Source: Membranihabitans marinus (GTDB taxonomy: Bacteria > Bacteroidota > Bacteroidia > Chitinophagales > Saprospiraceae). Taken from it: 64,000 bases of DNA. The translations under genes and the position numbers were made by a program. How positions within the stretch are numbered: the first letter of the stretch is position 1; every line of letters begins with the position of its first letter. This document shows, one piece after another, positions 7,657-17,599 of this stretch. The stretch spans positions 124,001 to 188,000 of the forward strand of contig NZ_JAHVHU010000004.1 in NCBI RefSeq assembly GCF_019802045.1. Reading direction: 5' to 3'. The notes below the pieces were generated by a model. That model searched no databases and had not been told where the DNA came from. It saw only the letters and a program-made list of their open reading frames with translations.

Positions 7657-9648
7657 TTATTTTAATGTTGCAGATATGATTCCCACCTTGCTCTTCCAGA
7701 TGTAAAACCGATTCTCCTTTATGGTAATTCCCTCGTAATATCTGCCAGATGAATCGTACTTTCCAAGGGCTGATAATTGACCGTTGGGTAATACGCAAAA
7801 AGCAAACACAAAGCCATTGTGATCGGTGGCAATAATCTTACCGTTATATACTGTAGCATCCTGCCAATCATAGCTGCCTTTTTGGCTTTGATGTGAATAA
7901 ACAGTTTCAATAAAATCAAAATGTTGATCAAACGAAAACCATGATTTGGGTTCTGCATCATCACCGACAGCAGTTTCTCCAACATAGTATTTATTTCCAA
8001 GTCGAACTATTGCATTGACGCCATGTCTGGTATGCTTTGAAATATCAATGGTTTCCGTGATTTGGAGTGTATTCTTATTGATTCGAGACACGAAAGCATC
8101 TCCGCCTGTTTCATATTGACCACTACAAGTCAGGATTTCGTCCGCATCATAATCAAAAAATAAGCCACCGATTTTATCCGGATAGGTCGCTGATTTGATG
8201 AGATCAAAGTTACTCATTTTTCGTTTTTCAATGGTATGATGGTCGGGTGAGACATAGTAATATACCCCATCGTTTGTGATGCCCTGATTTTTAGGCACAG
8301 GTTCAAATGCGGTTTTGATTTCAGTTAAACCATCAAATGACTTGTTGGCACACATACCCCTGTTTTTCAACGATGTGCGACTTAATGGCGGGCGGTTATT
8401 AACAGTCCCGGATAGTGGTGTCAATCGTATTTGACGCAGATCCAGCAGTGCTCCCGTCTCAAATTCTTCAGAAGGTCTAAATGTGATCTTCTGGTAGCCT
8501 TTTTCTAAATAAATCTGGCCAATGTATTCCTTTTTAAAAGTTTCCCAGGAACCCGATCTTTTCACTTTTCCCCGTAGTTGTTCATCTTCAGTCTCCAGTA
8601 TAAATTCTTTTCCTGCCTCTTTATCAGAAACCGACCACTCCATCTGTACTCTGTATAGTCCTGAAACGTCGGCATCTACCTCCCACTCTACTTTGTCTTT
8701 GCCGGTAAACCATCCGAAGGCTTCCCACGCCGGCATATATTGGATCTCAGGTCCAACCGCTTTCGCATGGATCGCATCCAATACCAATTCGCCATAACCT
8801 CCAGCATACGTAATCCGCGGTATATTGATCGAATCCAGAAATTCCTGGCGCTTCTCAAGTACATATTCTGCAATGGTACCAACCGGCGCAATCCAGATTC
8901 CATTTGCCGGATCTTTGGCATATTCACATAATTTTCGGAGCATGGATAAATATGTCGTTTGATTCCCTGAATCACCCGTTTCATGTCCCGCCAATATCAG
9001 CCATTGGCCTTTTTTGGTGGCGGATTCAATCAACGGCAAAATCTCATCAAATTCAGCATTGTCCATTTTCATTCCCGTCAATGCAGCCATATCGCAATAC
9101 CATGGATCGACCGGTGCTTCGCTCAACCAAAGACGACCCGTCACAAACATTTCAGAAATCAAAGAAATAAAACTTTGAGAAGTCATTCCTCGCCCTATCG
9201 TGGTCTGACCACACGGGTAAGCATACGATACCGGCTTTACACCTAGTAACTCTTCAATAGCATGATTGGCCTCGGTGAGTTCATCCCGCATTTTATCTGT
9301 GGTATAATCTTCCAAAGGTCGTGCCCATCCAAAATTGCCACTGCATGGATGGTGATACGAATGATTTGCCATTTCATGACCTTCCTTTACGGCAGCCCGC
9401 CAACCTGCAAGGTTGGTTTTAACGCGTTCCGGTAAGACATAAAATGTAGCGTCCACATCGTATTCATCTAACAAAGGGATTCCATGGATGGGATTACTGG
9501 TACGGGCATCATCAAAAGTCAGGCTAATGGCCATCTTCTTCCCTTCCGGCCACGGAAATTCGGGCGTCTGGGAAGTTGCCGGGTAAGGTAAAAACCCGAT
9601 TATAAACAGACCTAATAAAACTCTTAAGAAAATGGACGAATTTGTCAT
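7657..9648 (-). CDS. Secreted polysaccharide deacetylase with C-terminal domains
   Basis: 663 residues with a signal peptide (cleavage near TSQ-TPE, residue ~27). Residues ~35-260 are a NodB-type deacetylase domain: the TFDD motif gives Asp46-Asp47, and the metal-binding HxxxH is His96/His100 in NHSYHH. Residues ~290-400 look like a beta-rich, carbohydrate-binding-like module (VDADVSGLYRVQMEWSV to FRPSEEF). The last ~230 residues contain repeated strand-turn units (GITNDGVYYYVSPD, FVSRINKNTLQITET, GFVFAFCVLPNGQL) that suggest a beta-propeller. It should remove acyl groups from an amino sugar or related amide in the periplasm. The three-part architecture is longer than the usual 200-300 residue deacetylase. 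Confidence 0.85.
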   Translation of the reverse strand: MTNSSIFLRVLLGLFIIGFLPYPATSQTPEFPWPEGKKMAISLTFDDARTSNPIHGIPLLDEYDVDATFYVLPERVKTNLAGWRAAVKEGHEMANHSYHHPCSGNFGWARPLEDYTTDKMRDELTEANHAIEELLGVKPVSYAYPCGQTTIGRGMTSQSFISLISEMFVTGRLWLSEAPVDPWYCDMAALTGMKMDNAEFDEILPLIESATKKGQWLILAGHETGDSGNQTTYLSMLRKLCEYAKDPANGIWIAPVGTIAEYVLEKRQEFLDSINIPRITYAGGYGELVLDAIHAKAVGPEIQYMPAWEAFGWFTGKDKVEWEVDADVSGLYRVQMEWSVSDKEAGKEFILETEDEQLRGKVKRSGSWETFKKEYIGQIYLEKGYQKITFRPSEEFETGALLDLRQIRLTPLSGTVNNRPPLSRTSLKNRGMCANKSFDGLTEIKTAFEPVPKNQGITNDGVYYYVSPDHHTIEKRKMSNFDLIKSATYPDKIGGLFFDYDADEILTCSGQYETGGDAFVSRINKNTLQITETIDISKHTRHGVNAIVRLGNKYYVGETAVGDDAEPKSWFSFDQHFDFIETVYSHQSQKGSYDWQDATVYNGKIIATDHNGFVFAFCVLPNGQLSALGKYDSSGRYYEGITIKENRFYIWKSKVGIISATLK

Positions 9649-9695
9649 ATCGATTAATTTTAAAGTATAAGCTGATTTACACGTTTACTAATTGG

Positions 9696-11003
9696 CTACT
9701 TGCTTAATAATTCACCCTGAAGATAGGCGGATACCGCCTCTGTCATTTGTCGGCCTGCTTCGGGTCTAAATGGAGATACGGTGGGTTCATATCCATTGTA
9801 TTGCCATTCTTCTTCTGTCAGCATGTATCCCAGCCAACCATTGGTGTACCCAAAATAGAAGGTGTATGTAAAAGGAGATCTATCCCTGATTTCATTGGAT
9901 ATTTCGCAGAAAAGCTCCAATGGAGCCGCCCATATTCCGATTCGATTGTTGAACTTTAAGAAGGTTATGGGAAGCAAAACCTGGTCCACTCCTGATCCTG
10001 TTTTATCAGTATAATTTTTTAAATCATCCGTCCAACCCAAATCTTTCTTTCTGGGTGTTCGCACCACGATGCTTCCGAATTCCATATCCACCGTTTCTTC
10101 AGTATCGATGTGCTTCAAAGACGCCAGTATTTTGTTTCCCAGTAGCACTTTGAATTCATCCAAATGCCCCGCAGCCGGACTTGGATACACACTGTAGATC
10201 GGAGCGATATTACCCGCTGCCCCATTGATGAACAACAAGGGAGCACCCGTTTTCTCTTCTACGTATTCGGATACGATGCCCGGAGCGTCACCACTGATTT
10301 CAAGATTAGCGCCGCTCATGACTGTACCATGGATGGCATAATTTGCGATATGGGCAATGGGATTGCCCGTTGCTTTATCCGTCAGCTGAAGTATTCCAAT
10401 CCGTCGGTCTACCGGCCCGTCCGGGTTCATACCCAAACGGGTATTCCCATCAATAGTTCGTGCACGGCGATTGATGTTGGCCTGTGCATATCCCCACCCA
10501 ACACCCAAATGAGCCGGTTTTAACTGTGATCGCGCTTCCGCTATTCCAATCAGTAATTCCCGGGTAACAAAATTGGTGTAAGCCGTGTCATACTGGTGCT
10601 CATACCGATTTCCTAAAAAGACACTGGGTAGTCCCGGAGGACCAACTTCCGGCGCTGAATGGGTATGAGTTACACTCCACCAGAACTGGTTGTCCTGGAT
10701 GTTGTATTTCTTCTTAATGATATCTTTTACCCGGTCATATTCGGACGGAGATACCAGGCATATATCACTGGACACCAAATAAAATTGGTCTTTCCCATCA
10801 TCGAGGACGACAATGCGATGAAAGATAGAATCGTGCACGCCAGTTGATTTTCGGGCGCCATACCCTAGTAACTGCTGAGAATTATCCGGAGAGATGTTCC
10901 GCTTGGCGACTCCTGCGCGGAAGTCCTGAGAATTGCCCGAAGTCCAAATGATAGACAGGGTTAGAAACAGAGCCAATTTGATCGTTAAGTTTTGTTTATT
11001 CAT
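9696..11003 (-). CDS. Neutral/alkaline ceramidase-family protein (copy 1)
   Basis: 435 residues with a signal peptide (to about residue 25). It matches the N-terminal catalytic domain of neutral ceramidases: RAGVAKRNISP at the start, zinc-type histidines His113/His115 in THTHSAPEVG, His225 in AIHGTV, and the NGAAGNIAP loop at 260-268. In classical ceramidases that loop reads like GDVSP and supplies the catalytic Ser; here Ala267 occupies the Ser position, so true ceramidase chemistry is doubtful. The C-terminal immunoglobulin-like domain of full-length ceramidases is absent. The protein is a paralogue of the one at 20195-21508. It lies between the deacetylase and the CxxCH lipoprotein genes and probably acts as a periplasmic amidohydrolase or related metal enzyme. 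Confidence 0.85.
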   Translation of the reverse strand: MNKQNLTIKLALFLTLSIIWTSGNSQDFRAGVAKRNISPDNSQQLLGYGARKSTGVHDSIFHRIVVLDDGKDQFYLVSSDICLVSPSEYDRVKDIIKKKYNIQDNQFWWSVTHTHSAPEVGPPGLPSVFLGNRYEHQYDTAYTNFVTRELLIGIAEARSQLKPAHLGVGWGYAQANINRRARTIDGNTRLGMNPDGPVDRRIGILQLTDKATGNPIAHIANYAIHGTVMSGANLEISGDAPGIVSEYVEEKTGAPLLFINGAAGNIAPIYSVYPSPAAGHLDEFKVLLGNKILASLKHIDTEETVDMEFGSIVVRTPRKKDLGWTDDLKNYTDKTGSGVDQVLLPITFLKFNNRIGIWAAPLELFCEISNEIRDRSPFTYTFYFGYTNGWLGYMLTEEEWQYNGYEPTVSPFRPEAGRQMTEAVSAYLQGELLSK

Positions 11004-11140
11004 AGTATATAGTTTTTGTATCGTTCACCAAGGGAATATGTTCCCGTATGTGTTTAGCGCCCCATAAACCTGGGAGAATGGAGCCATGGTCCATTGTTTA
11101 GTTCTTTTGTGGGCCCAGGGGCTCCCACATCCCAGGCAAT

Positions 11141-14100
11141 CTATTTTATCTTCTTTATAAATGCCAGCAAATTCATCATGTCTTCTACGCCAATCATATT
11201 CTCCAATCCCGCCGGCATTACCGATATATTTTTTGCCTGAATCCTTTCGATGTCCTCTCGTGAAATAACCTCATCCTCTGACCCCAATATTCTCAAATTT
11301 ATGGACGTACTGGTTTCTGATCCAATAATTCCCTGTTTGGTTTCTCCATTTTTCAAAGTGACTTCCCAAAGGTCATACCCGTCAGCAATAGATAAACCCG
11401 GATCTAATATGTCTTTTAATATAGAAGCTCGTTTTCGATTCTGGATCGTGGCCAGATCCGGTCCGTAAGCCGTACCGTTCTCCCCGCCAATTTGATGACA
11501 CAAGGCACATTGAGCCTTGTACACAGCTAATCCTTTCACAGGATCTCCTTTCGGTTCGGTCGCTTCTTGATACTTGTCAAGTAATTCCTTTTTATCTGCA
11601 TCGGTTACCTTCTGAGAGAAAATATCCCGGGATCGTTTTCGAAGTTCATCATTCGCCTGCGCCATCATACCTACTTGTTGACGCCAGGGAATAGCTGAAG
11701 GGTCAATTACCCCCTTCTCCAGTGCCTCTACCATCATTCGAATACTCGGTTCTCCGGACAAGAGCATTCGCACTGCTTCATCTCGCAAACCCGGAGCCAA
11801 TGACGGCCAATGATCTATTAAGTAACTCACAAATTCCTGTCCTTTGAGCCGATGCATAGCCTGGAGTGCTACCCGTTGGATCCGGATGGATTCGTTGGGA
11901 ACCAACATGTTTTTAAGTACATCGTAGGATTGATCATCTCCTGATAAGGCCAACAGCTGTATCGCAAAGACACGGTCATCTTCTTTCGCTTTTAGATCCT
12001 TTATTATGGACAGGGAACGATCTTTCGCTTTTTGGGTGGACCTGCCTTTGGGCAATCCCATATGACTAAGCAAAGATAAACTCGCTTGCCGAACGGATTG
12101 AAAGGGATTCGTAAATACCGTACTGAGAAGCGCATTTCGCTCCGCTTCAAAAGCGGCGGATTTATAATCGATGCTTCGACGACCTTGTACCAATCCTTCT
12201 AAAATAGCCGCCGGTAATTCGGCATTGCTTTGATCTTTCCAGCCAAGAGATCTGAGAATCAGGGTTTTAATGCTGGACACATCATTTTGGGCAGATATCA
12301 TGGAAACAATCCGTTTTATAAATTCTTGATACGAGCGTTTGTTTTCGTTGAAATTTCCAATACTAGTTTCCAATAGGTTTGCTAATCGGGGGTTGTGAGC
12401 AGATAAAGCCGCCACCTGAAACCAAGAATCACTCACATTCTGCACTACCATAGCATCACGGGCTTGGTTGGCCTCTGGAGTGTCCAGGCTCCCCAAAGTA
12501 CACATAAGCTGAAATCGAACACGAGCATTTTCATCCGAGTGAAGAGCCAATAACGCTCGTTGAATTTCTCCGTCTTTAAGAAAAGTCTCTGATAATTTTA
12601 CAGCGTTTTCGCGAACTCCGGGTATCGGATCATGCAATAATTGAACCACCAAATCGGAGCTCAAGGCATTCATACCCTCCAAAGTCCAAGCAGCGTGTAG
12701 TCGGCCCAATGCGGAAGAACCTGATCGAACCATTTCTTTCAATAAGGGTATCGCTTCCGGATTTTCTCTATCCAACAGCAATCGCTGTGCATTTCTTCGG
12801 TACCAGGCATTTTCATGGCCAAGTAACTCAACCAATTCCTGATCAGATAAGGCAACCATATCAAGATTCGTCGTCCATTGTGCCGCCGGCGTTCCTTTCG
12901 GTGTAATCCGGAAGATCCTGCCCTGATCAACGCCATCGTATATGGTCCCAGATTGAATCACATCCTCTCCCATCCATTCCGGGTGCTCAATAATCCTTCG
13001 ATAATAATCCACGACGTACAGTGCTCCATCAGGGCCCACATAATGATTAACCGGTCTGGACCATGCATCTTCAGAGGTTAAAAACTCCTTTTTTTCGAAC
13101 ATTCGTGAGGCCGTGAATGCAGCACCTGTTTCTGTGATTTTATCAACGTGGACCAAATTACTCACGGGTTCAGCCACAAAAATGGTATTCTCATATTCGG
13201 AAGGGAACAAGCCGTCGGAATACGCTACAGAACCACAGGCCGAAGTAAAAACACCGAGATCTGTCAGAAGCTGATATTCCGGATTTAAGGTAATCGGATA
13301 GACTTCCGCAGCATTCCCATGATCTGATATACTCTCTGTAGCATGAGAAATCAATAGGTTTGGGTTTCTGTTTAAATATGAGGCCTGCATGACTTCCTGA
13401 AAAGTGTGGTTCGAATTGCTGACCAGAAATTGCCGTCCCCACTGATCGTACGTCTGGCCAAACTGCCCCCGACTTGAGGTCATTTCGACTTTGAGCTCGT
13501 CCGGTTTCATGCGAATGCGTTGGCCTCTGGCATTTTGTGACAGTACCGGTCCGTTGGGTTTCCCATAAAACCGGACTTCTGAACCCAGATCATTAAATTC
13601 TTCAGTGTATACTTTAGCTGTAACCGCCGGTTCGTTGGAAATGTAAATCCAGTTATCAATGCCGAGGATAGGCGTATTAAAGTTGTGTTGTGGATTCGAC
13701 ACGGCAAATCCGGACAATATCGTATCGCGGATATCAGCTATTCCATCGCCATCTGTATCTTCCAAGTACAATACATTGGGTGGATCGGTAACCAATATCC
13801 CCTTCTTCCACCTCAACACACCGGTAGGAAAAAGCAGATCGGATGCAAAAGTCTCAGAATGGTTCATGATCCCGTCCCCATTCGTATCGGTCAATAATTT
13901 TACATTTCCGGAACCGCTTTTATCCAGCGGATATCCGTGCATTTCCACTACATACATTCGTCCCTGCTCATCAATTTCCATAGCGACCGGATCCGATATA
14001 AGCGGTTCCACAGCCATCAATTCGATCTGGAAACCTTCCGCAACTTTAAAGGTGGAGAGAATCTCCTCTGCATCAGGGAAGGCTTCCTTTCCCGTTTCAC

Positions 14101-14167
14101 ATCCAAAAAGCAGAATACAGCTGAAGAAGATTATGCTAATAAAAGGGTGATATTTAAAATTGAACAT
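11141..14167 (-). CDS. PVC-type CxxCH heme-binding lipoprotein with propeller and HEAT repeats
   Basis: 1008 residues. A lipobox ends in LLFGC at residues 19-23. Residues ~35-420 form the six-bladed 'membrane-bound dehydrogenase' propeller (GRMYVVEMHGYPLD, GADGALYVVDYYRRIIEHP-like pattern). Residues ~430-860 are a series of HEAT-like helical repeats (for example DPIPGVRENAVKLSETF). The C-terminal domain is a monoheme cytochrome c with CALCH at 887-891 and a distal Met in SVMPAGL. Such proteins are common in Planctomycetes and Bacteroidota catabolic clusters and are thought to pass electrons from periplasmic sugar oxidation; activity is rarely proven. Next to a GMC oxidoreductase it could be the electron acceptor. 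The amidohydrolase gene upstream ends 11 bp before it. Confidence 0.88.
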   Translation of the reverse strand: MFNFKYHPFISIIFFSCILLFGCETGKEAFPDAEEILSTFKVAEGFQIELMAVEPLISDPVAMEIDEQGRMYVVEMHGYPLDKSGSGNVKLLTDTNGDGIMNHSETFASDLLFPTGVLRWKKGILVTDPPNVLYLEDTDGDGIADIRDTILSGFAVSNPQHNFNTPILGIDNWIYISNEPAVTAKVYTEEFNDLGSEVRFYGKPNGPVLSQNARGQRIRMKPDELKVEMTSSRGQFGQTYDQWGRQFLVSNSNHTFQEVMQASYLNRNPNLLISHATESISDHGNAAEVYPITLNPEYQLLTDLGVFTSACGSVAYSDGLFPSEYENTIFVAEPVSNLVHVDKITETGAAFTASRMFEKKEFLTSEDAWSRPVNHYVGPDGALYVVDYYRRIIEHPEWMGEDVIQSGTIYDGVDQGRIFRITPKGTPAAQWTTNLDMVALSDQELVELLGHENAWYRRNAQRLLLDRENPEAIPLLKEMVRSGSSALGRLHAAWTLEGMNALSSDLVVQLLHDPIPGVRENAVKLSETFLKDGEIQRALLALHSDENARVRFQLMCTLGSLDTPEANQARDAMVVQNVSDSWFQVAALSAHNPRLANLLETSIGNFNENKRSYQEFIKRIVSMISAQNDVSSIKTLILRSLGWKDQSNAELPAAILEGLVQGRRSIDYKSAAFEAERNALLSTVFTNPFQSVRQASLSLLSHMGLPKGRSTQKAKDRSLSIIKDLKAKEDDRVFAIQLLALSGDDQSYDVLKNMLVPNESIRIQRVALQAMHRLKGQEFVSYLIDHWPSLAPGLRDEAVRMLLSGEPSIRMMVEALEKGVIDPSAIPWRQQVGMMAQANDELRKRSRDIFSQKVTDADKKELLDKYQEATEPKGDPVKGLAVYKAQCALCHQIGGENGTAYGPDLATIQNRKRASILKDILDPGLSIADGYDLWEVTLKNGETKQGIIGSETSTSINLRILGSEDEVISREDIERIQAKNISVMPAGLENMIGVEDMMNLLAFIKKIK

Positions 14168-14178
14168 ATGTTATTGCT

Positions 14179-15915
14179 TTATAAACTGTACTTTGTTAAA
14201 ATATTTTTTAGGTTATCATGAAGGATTAATCTCTTCTCCTCAGTGCTTATTCGGGCAAACAGGATTGGTCCCAATCCCCACCCGATCGGCAAATCCAATA
14301 AGTCGGTTCCGAATAAAAACCGATCGGCTCCAATAGCGTCTACGACCTCTTCGCACGCGCGTGGTGATAATAACGGCACTGAACATATATATAAATTCTG
14401 ATATTCCTTCATTACATCTGCATAGGCGGTCGTCGTATGTGCCGTGACAAAACAGGCTTTTGTGTACTTCGACACCAGTTTTTCAATTTGTTCAGCCGAG
14501 CCCCAGTAGTGATTAATGATAATTTGTTGATGGTCATGCGCCCATTGACAGGCTACCTCAATCAGAGGCCCCTCTACAGGATATCCCTGATACGTAGGAA
14601 TGAGCTTAATGCCTCGCATTCCCTGAGCAGCCCCTCTTTTCAACTCCGCATTCATTTCTTCCTCGCCCCGCAGGGGATTTAATAAAGTAAAACCGATAAA
14701 CCGATCTGAGTGCATTTTCACATCCCGGGATACGATGTCATTTCCAAAAACTTCATCACTATATACGCCGGCAAAACTAAATGCACATATTTTTTCCAGA
14801 CCATAGTATTGGATGTCTTCTACCACGCTTTCGATATCAGATTCGGGTACATGATAATGTGCATTATATTCTCCGAGGTGGCCATGGACGTCATAGAATG
14901 TCATGTCGGATGGCCGTATTCCTGATCGACCATATTTCACGTATTCATCGTGCGGCTCTGGAAAATCAACCTTTAGCTTAGGAATTGGCGTATCCCAACT
15001 AAGTATCTTCCGTAGATTATCTCCGGCGATCAACTTTTTATCTTTTTCATCAATCTGTGCAGTAGTCAAATTGACCAGGGTCATATGTTGTCCATACTTC
15101 GGCCATCCTGAACCAAAAACAAGTCGATTCGCCCCCCAATGTTCGCTAATAAATTCAATTCCCCGATGCAACCAATGGGCGCTGAGTTCCAGATGCAAGT
15201 TGGGACAGGCATCAAAAGCCTTATAGAGCATACGTTGCGATCTCCTGATGCGTCCTTCGCTTATAATAACCGGAATATCCGGCCACCTTTTGCACAAATC
15301 CACTATACCATCCCAGTCTGTAGCATCGGAGCTGCCACGTCCATTGGCTTCTACCGGATTTATGAACACAAGTACTTTGCGTTCAGCCAGAGGTTCCATC
15401 AACGCATCAATGCACCAATCGGACAAATTAAAGAAAAATTGATTGGTGAACAGAAACAGTGCACGTACATTATTCCTCTGCATTTCTCTGAAAAACTGTT
15501 CCGGCGAACGTCCGGTTTCTTCCAGCACGCTCGGCAAGACAGACCAGGCAGGATGAATACGGGGACGCGTTTTACTTCTTTCCAATATTCTCTGATTGCC
15601 GTCAAAAGGATGATTTTCCCGGCTCAGACTATCCACCACCAGCGCTTCGGTGATACCATAATGATCCATTTCAGACAGCAAATCTTCCATAGTATGGAGC
15701 CCTTCCCCGTTCCATTTTAAATGGCGTCCCACAATACAATGGGCATCAAACACATTCCAATCGGAGGGAGCGACGCCATTATAGATATCATGTTCCATTT
15801 CCTTTGGGCCGATAAAATTAAATCTCCTTCCCAATCCGGAACCCAATCCAACTGTGGATAATCCAAGCCCTGTCAAACCTGATTGTCGTATAAACGCTCT
15901 TCTGTTTTTCTTCAC
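14179..15915 (-). CDS. Tandem-domain amidohydrolase with Tat-like leader
   Basis: 578 residues. The leader has a twin-arginine stretch (RRAFIRQSG) followed by a Gly/Leu-rich hydrophobic segment, as in Tat-exported enzymes. Two amidohydrolase-2 TIM-barrel domains follow, about 50-315 and 335-578. Domain 2 has an intact metal motif DVHGH (His344, His346) and a late Asp (FGTDLLDLP). In domain 1 the equivalent reads DAHCI, so the second His is replaced by Ile61, and that domain may be inactive or regulatory. The reaction is unknown; family members hydrolyse amides or lactones or decarboxylate. It is tightly packed between the CxxCH lipoprotein gene (11 bp) and the DUF3604 gene (20 bp), so it is very probably in the same operon. 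Confidence 0.85.
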   Translation of the reverse strand: MKKNRRAFIRQSGLTGLGLSTVGLGSGLGRRFNFIGPKEMEHDIYNGVAPSDWNVFDAHCIVGRHLKWNGEGLHTMEDLLSEMDHYGITEALVVDSLSRENHPFDGNQRILERSKTRPRIHPAWSVLPSVLEETGRSPEQFFREMQRNNVRALFLFTNQFFFNLSDWCIDALMEPLAERKVLVFINPVEANGRGSSDATDWDGIVDLCKRWPDIPVIISEGRIRRSQRMLYKAFDACPNLHLELSAHWLHRGIEFISEHWGANRLVFGSGWPKYGQHMTLVNLTTAQIDEKDKKLIAGDNLRKILSWDTPIPKLKVDFPEPHDEYVKYGRSGIRPSDMTFYDVHGHLGEYNAHYHVPESDIESVVEDIQYYGLEKICAFSFAGVYSDEVFGNDIVSRDVKMHSDRFIGFTLLNPLRGEEEMNAELKRGAAQGMRGIKLIPTYQGYPVEGPLIEVACQWAHDHQQIIINHYWGSAEQIEKLVSKYTKACFVTAHTTTAYADVMKEYQNLYICSVPLLSPRACEEVVDAIGADRFLFGTDLLDLPIGWGLGPILFARISTEEKRLILHDNLKNILTKYSL

Positions 15916-15935
15916 GTTGAATTACTTTTATTGAT

Positions 15936-17498
15936 TCAGCCGTTTAAAATCCATATAGGGCTGGTCCACGCATAATTATTTTCTTCCAATGTCACTCTGA
16001 CGTAAACCCAACTATCATTATCAAATCGCCCATTAAGGTTTCGATTCCAGGTAAAAGCCTTCTTCGAGGGATGGGTGGCTTCCATGACCTCTCCGTTGGA
16101 AATCAACTCTATCTTTTCAATCGACAAATTGCTGGCTATTTCAGCTTCCAAAGTAAGTCCGTCTGTACCACTGATGGTTGACCCCATCGGAGAGCCGTTC
16201 ATGGAAAACTTCACAATAGTACGATGATGCGTTGTGGCATAGACCCGTCGATTCCACAAGGCATCGAAGATGGATTCGCGACTGAGGTCTTTCGCCCATA
16301 TGCCGGTCAAACCGGGTTTTTCAAGATCTCTATATCCTTCGGGTTCCAATTGAAATTCATGAAGCGCATCGCCCGGTCTGCCATCGTGTGTGTCGCCAAC
16401 ACCGATCATCCCAAGTTTGTGTCCTTTTTTCAATCCATCAACGACTGAATTATTTTTTGAAGCCTCTTCTTGCCTTTCTTCCGGTGAGGGCCTCTCATGA
16501 CTCCCACCTATAGAATACATTTCCACCAATCGCTCTACCTCCGGATCGTGGTGATAGGTGTCAAAATCAATAATAAAAGCTGAATCCTTCGGGTGATTAG
16601 CTACCACCAGCCCTTTGTGCTTACGAACGATGTCAAATAACTCTTCAAGGGTGTTCTGATTCTCATCACTACTTCGGATTACCGGACCAGTTGCACCCGG
16701 ATACAGAAAATTTCGATGACCAAAAGGTTTGCTCGTCCATTCTCCACCAATAAAGGTCACGAACTTCCCCGGTTCGTTGAATCGATTCGCCACCGCAGAA
16801 AAGTAATCCCATTGATCATCGGTGATGGCTTCGGTATGTTCCGTATGTGAAAATACATCCAAAAAGGCCTCATCCCTGGCGAAGGCATGTAATTCCTCCG
16901 GCGTCCGTACTCCGTCGCCAAAAATACTATGGCAATGGGTATCCCCCCAGAATAATCGGTCTTCCATTTTTACATGGCTGACCTTAATCGCATTACTCAC
17001 CCCTTCGATGCCGCTCACGGGATCCACTACCTTTATATACTTTACACCTGGTTTCGAAAACCGGAAACCTTCCAATCTGCGTATGGGTCGATGATCTTTC
17101 TGATAAGGCCCTGTTCCTTCAGAAAAAGAATACTTTGCTCTTCCCGTGAACCCATCCGACCCGGAGATACGAACAGACCCTTTCCATGCTGGCAAGACAT
17201 TGTCCATAAAATGGATTCCTCTCGGTGATTTATTAAACGGTCCGTTGACCGTGGCGCCTGTCCGGCTCCAATCCGGCCCCCACTTTGTAAAATAGGGATC
17301 GGTCAGCATTCGAATGCCTACAGAAAAAGGTTCATTCACTTGAATCGTTGAAGGAGCTACAATGGATATTGTACTTGGAGATTGCTCTTGATCTCCCGAT
17401 TCACCTGGAATCTCTTTAAACTTCGCAATCTTGTTTTGTACCAAAGAGGCTCCAGTTGATACTATAGTGACTTTTTGGACAAATTCCCTTCTTTTCAT
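15936..17498 (-). CDS. DUF3604 (PHP-like) periplasmic protein
   Basis: 520 residues, with an RR-containing leader (MKRREFVQKV) and a short hydrophobic stretch. After a beta-rich N-terminal region (~45-175) comes a PHP-type metal-binding core: WGDTHCHS (His188, His190), SHTEHTE near 218-224, and ANHPKDSAF further on. A C-terminal beta domain starts around 420. DUF3604 proteins are predicted metal-dependent hydrolases and recur in sulfatase and glycan catabolism clusters; no reaction is firmly assigned. It is 20 bp upstream of the amidohydrolase gene and about 100 bp downstream of the small-subunit gene, on the same strand. Confidence 0.8.
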   Translation of the reverse strand: MKRREFVQKVTIVSTGASLVQNKIAKFKEIPGESGDQEQSPSTISIVAPSTIQVNEPFSVGIRMLTDPYFTKWGPDWSRTGATVNGPFNKSPRGIHFMDNVLPAWKGSVRISGSDGFTGRAKYSFSEGTGPYQKDHRPIRRLEGFRFSKPGVKYIKVVDPVSGIEGVSNAIKVSHVKMEDRLFWGDTHCHSIFGDGVRTPEELHAFARDEAFLDVFSHTEHTEAITDDQWDYFSAVANRFNEPGKFVTFIGGEWTSKPFGHRNFLYPGATGPVIRSSDENQNTLEELFDIVRKHKGLVVANHPKDSAFIIDFDTYHHDPEVERLVEMYSIGGSHERPSPEERQEEASKNNSVVDGLKKGHKLGMIGVGDTHDGRPGDALHEFQLEPEGYRDLEKPGLTGIWAKDLSRESIFDALWNRRVYATTHHRTIVKFSMNGSPMGSTISGTDGLTLEAEIASNLSIEKIELISNGEVMEATHPSKKAFTWNRNLNGRFDNDSWVYVRVTLEENNYAWTSPIWILNG

Positions 17499-17599
17499 GT
17501 TTTAATCACCAATATATAGTAATCCTGAAACTTTAATCGCAATTTCTTTTGGCTTATTCCCATTTTTTGAATCATTGTATGGCGCAATAAAGCATTATT

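Noticed and set aside
8522-9246. Several plus-strand ORFs opposite the deacetylase gene
   Set aside because: They are shadows of the long, well-supported minus-strand gene and show no conserved motif.
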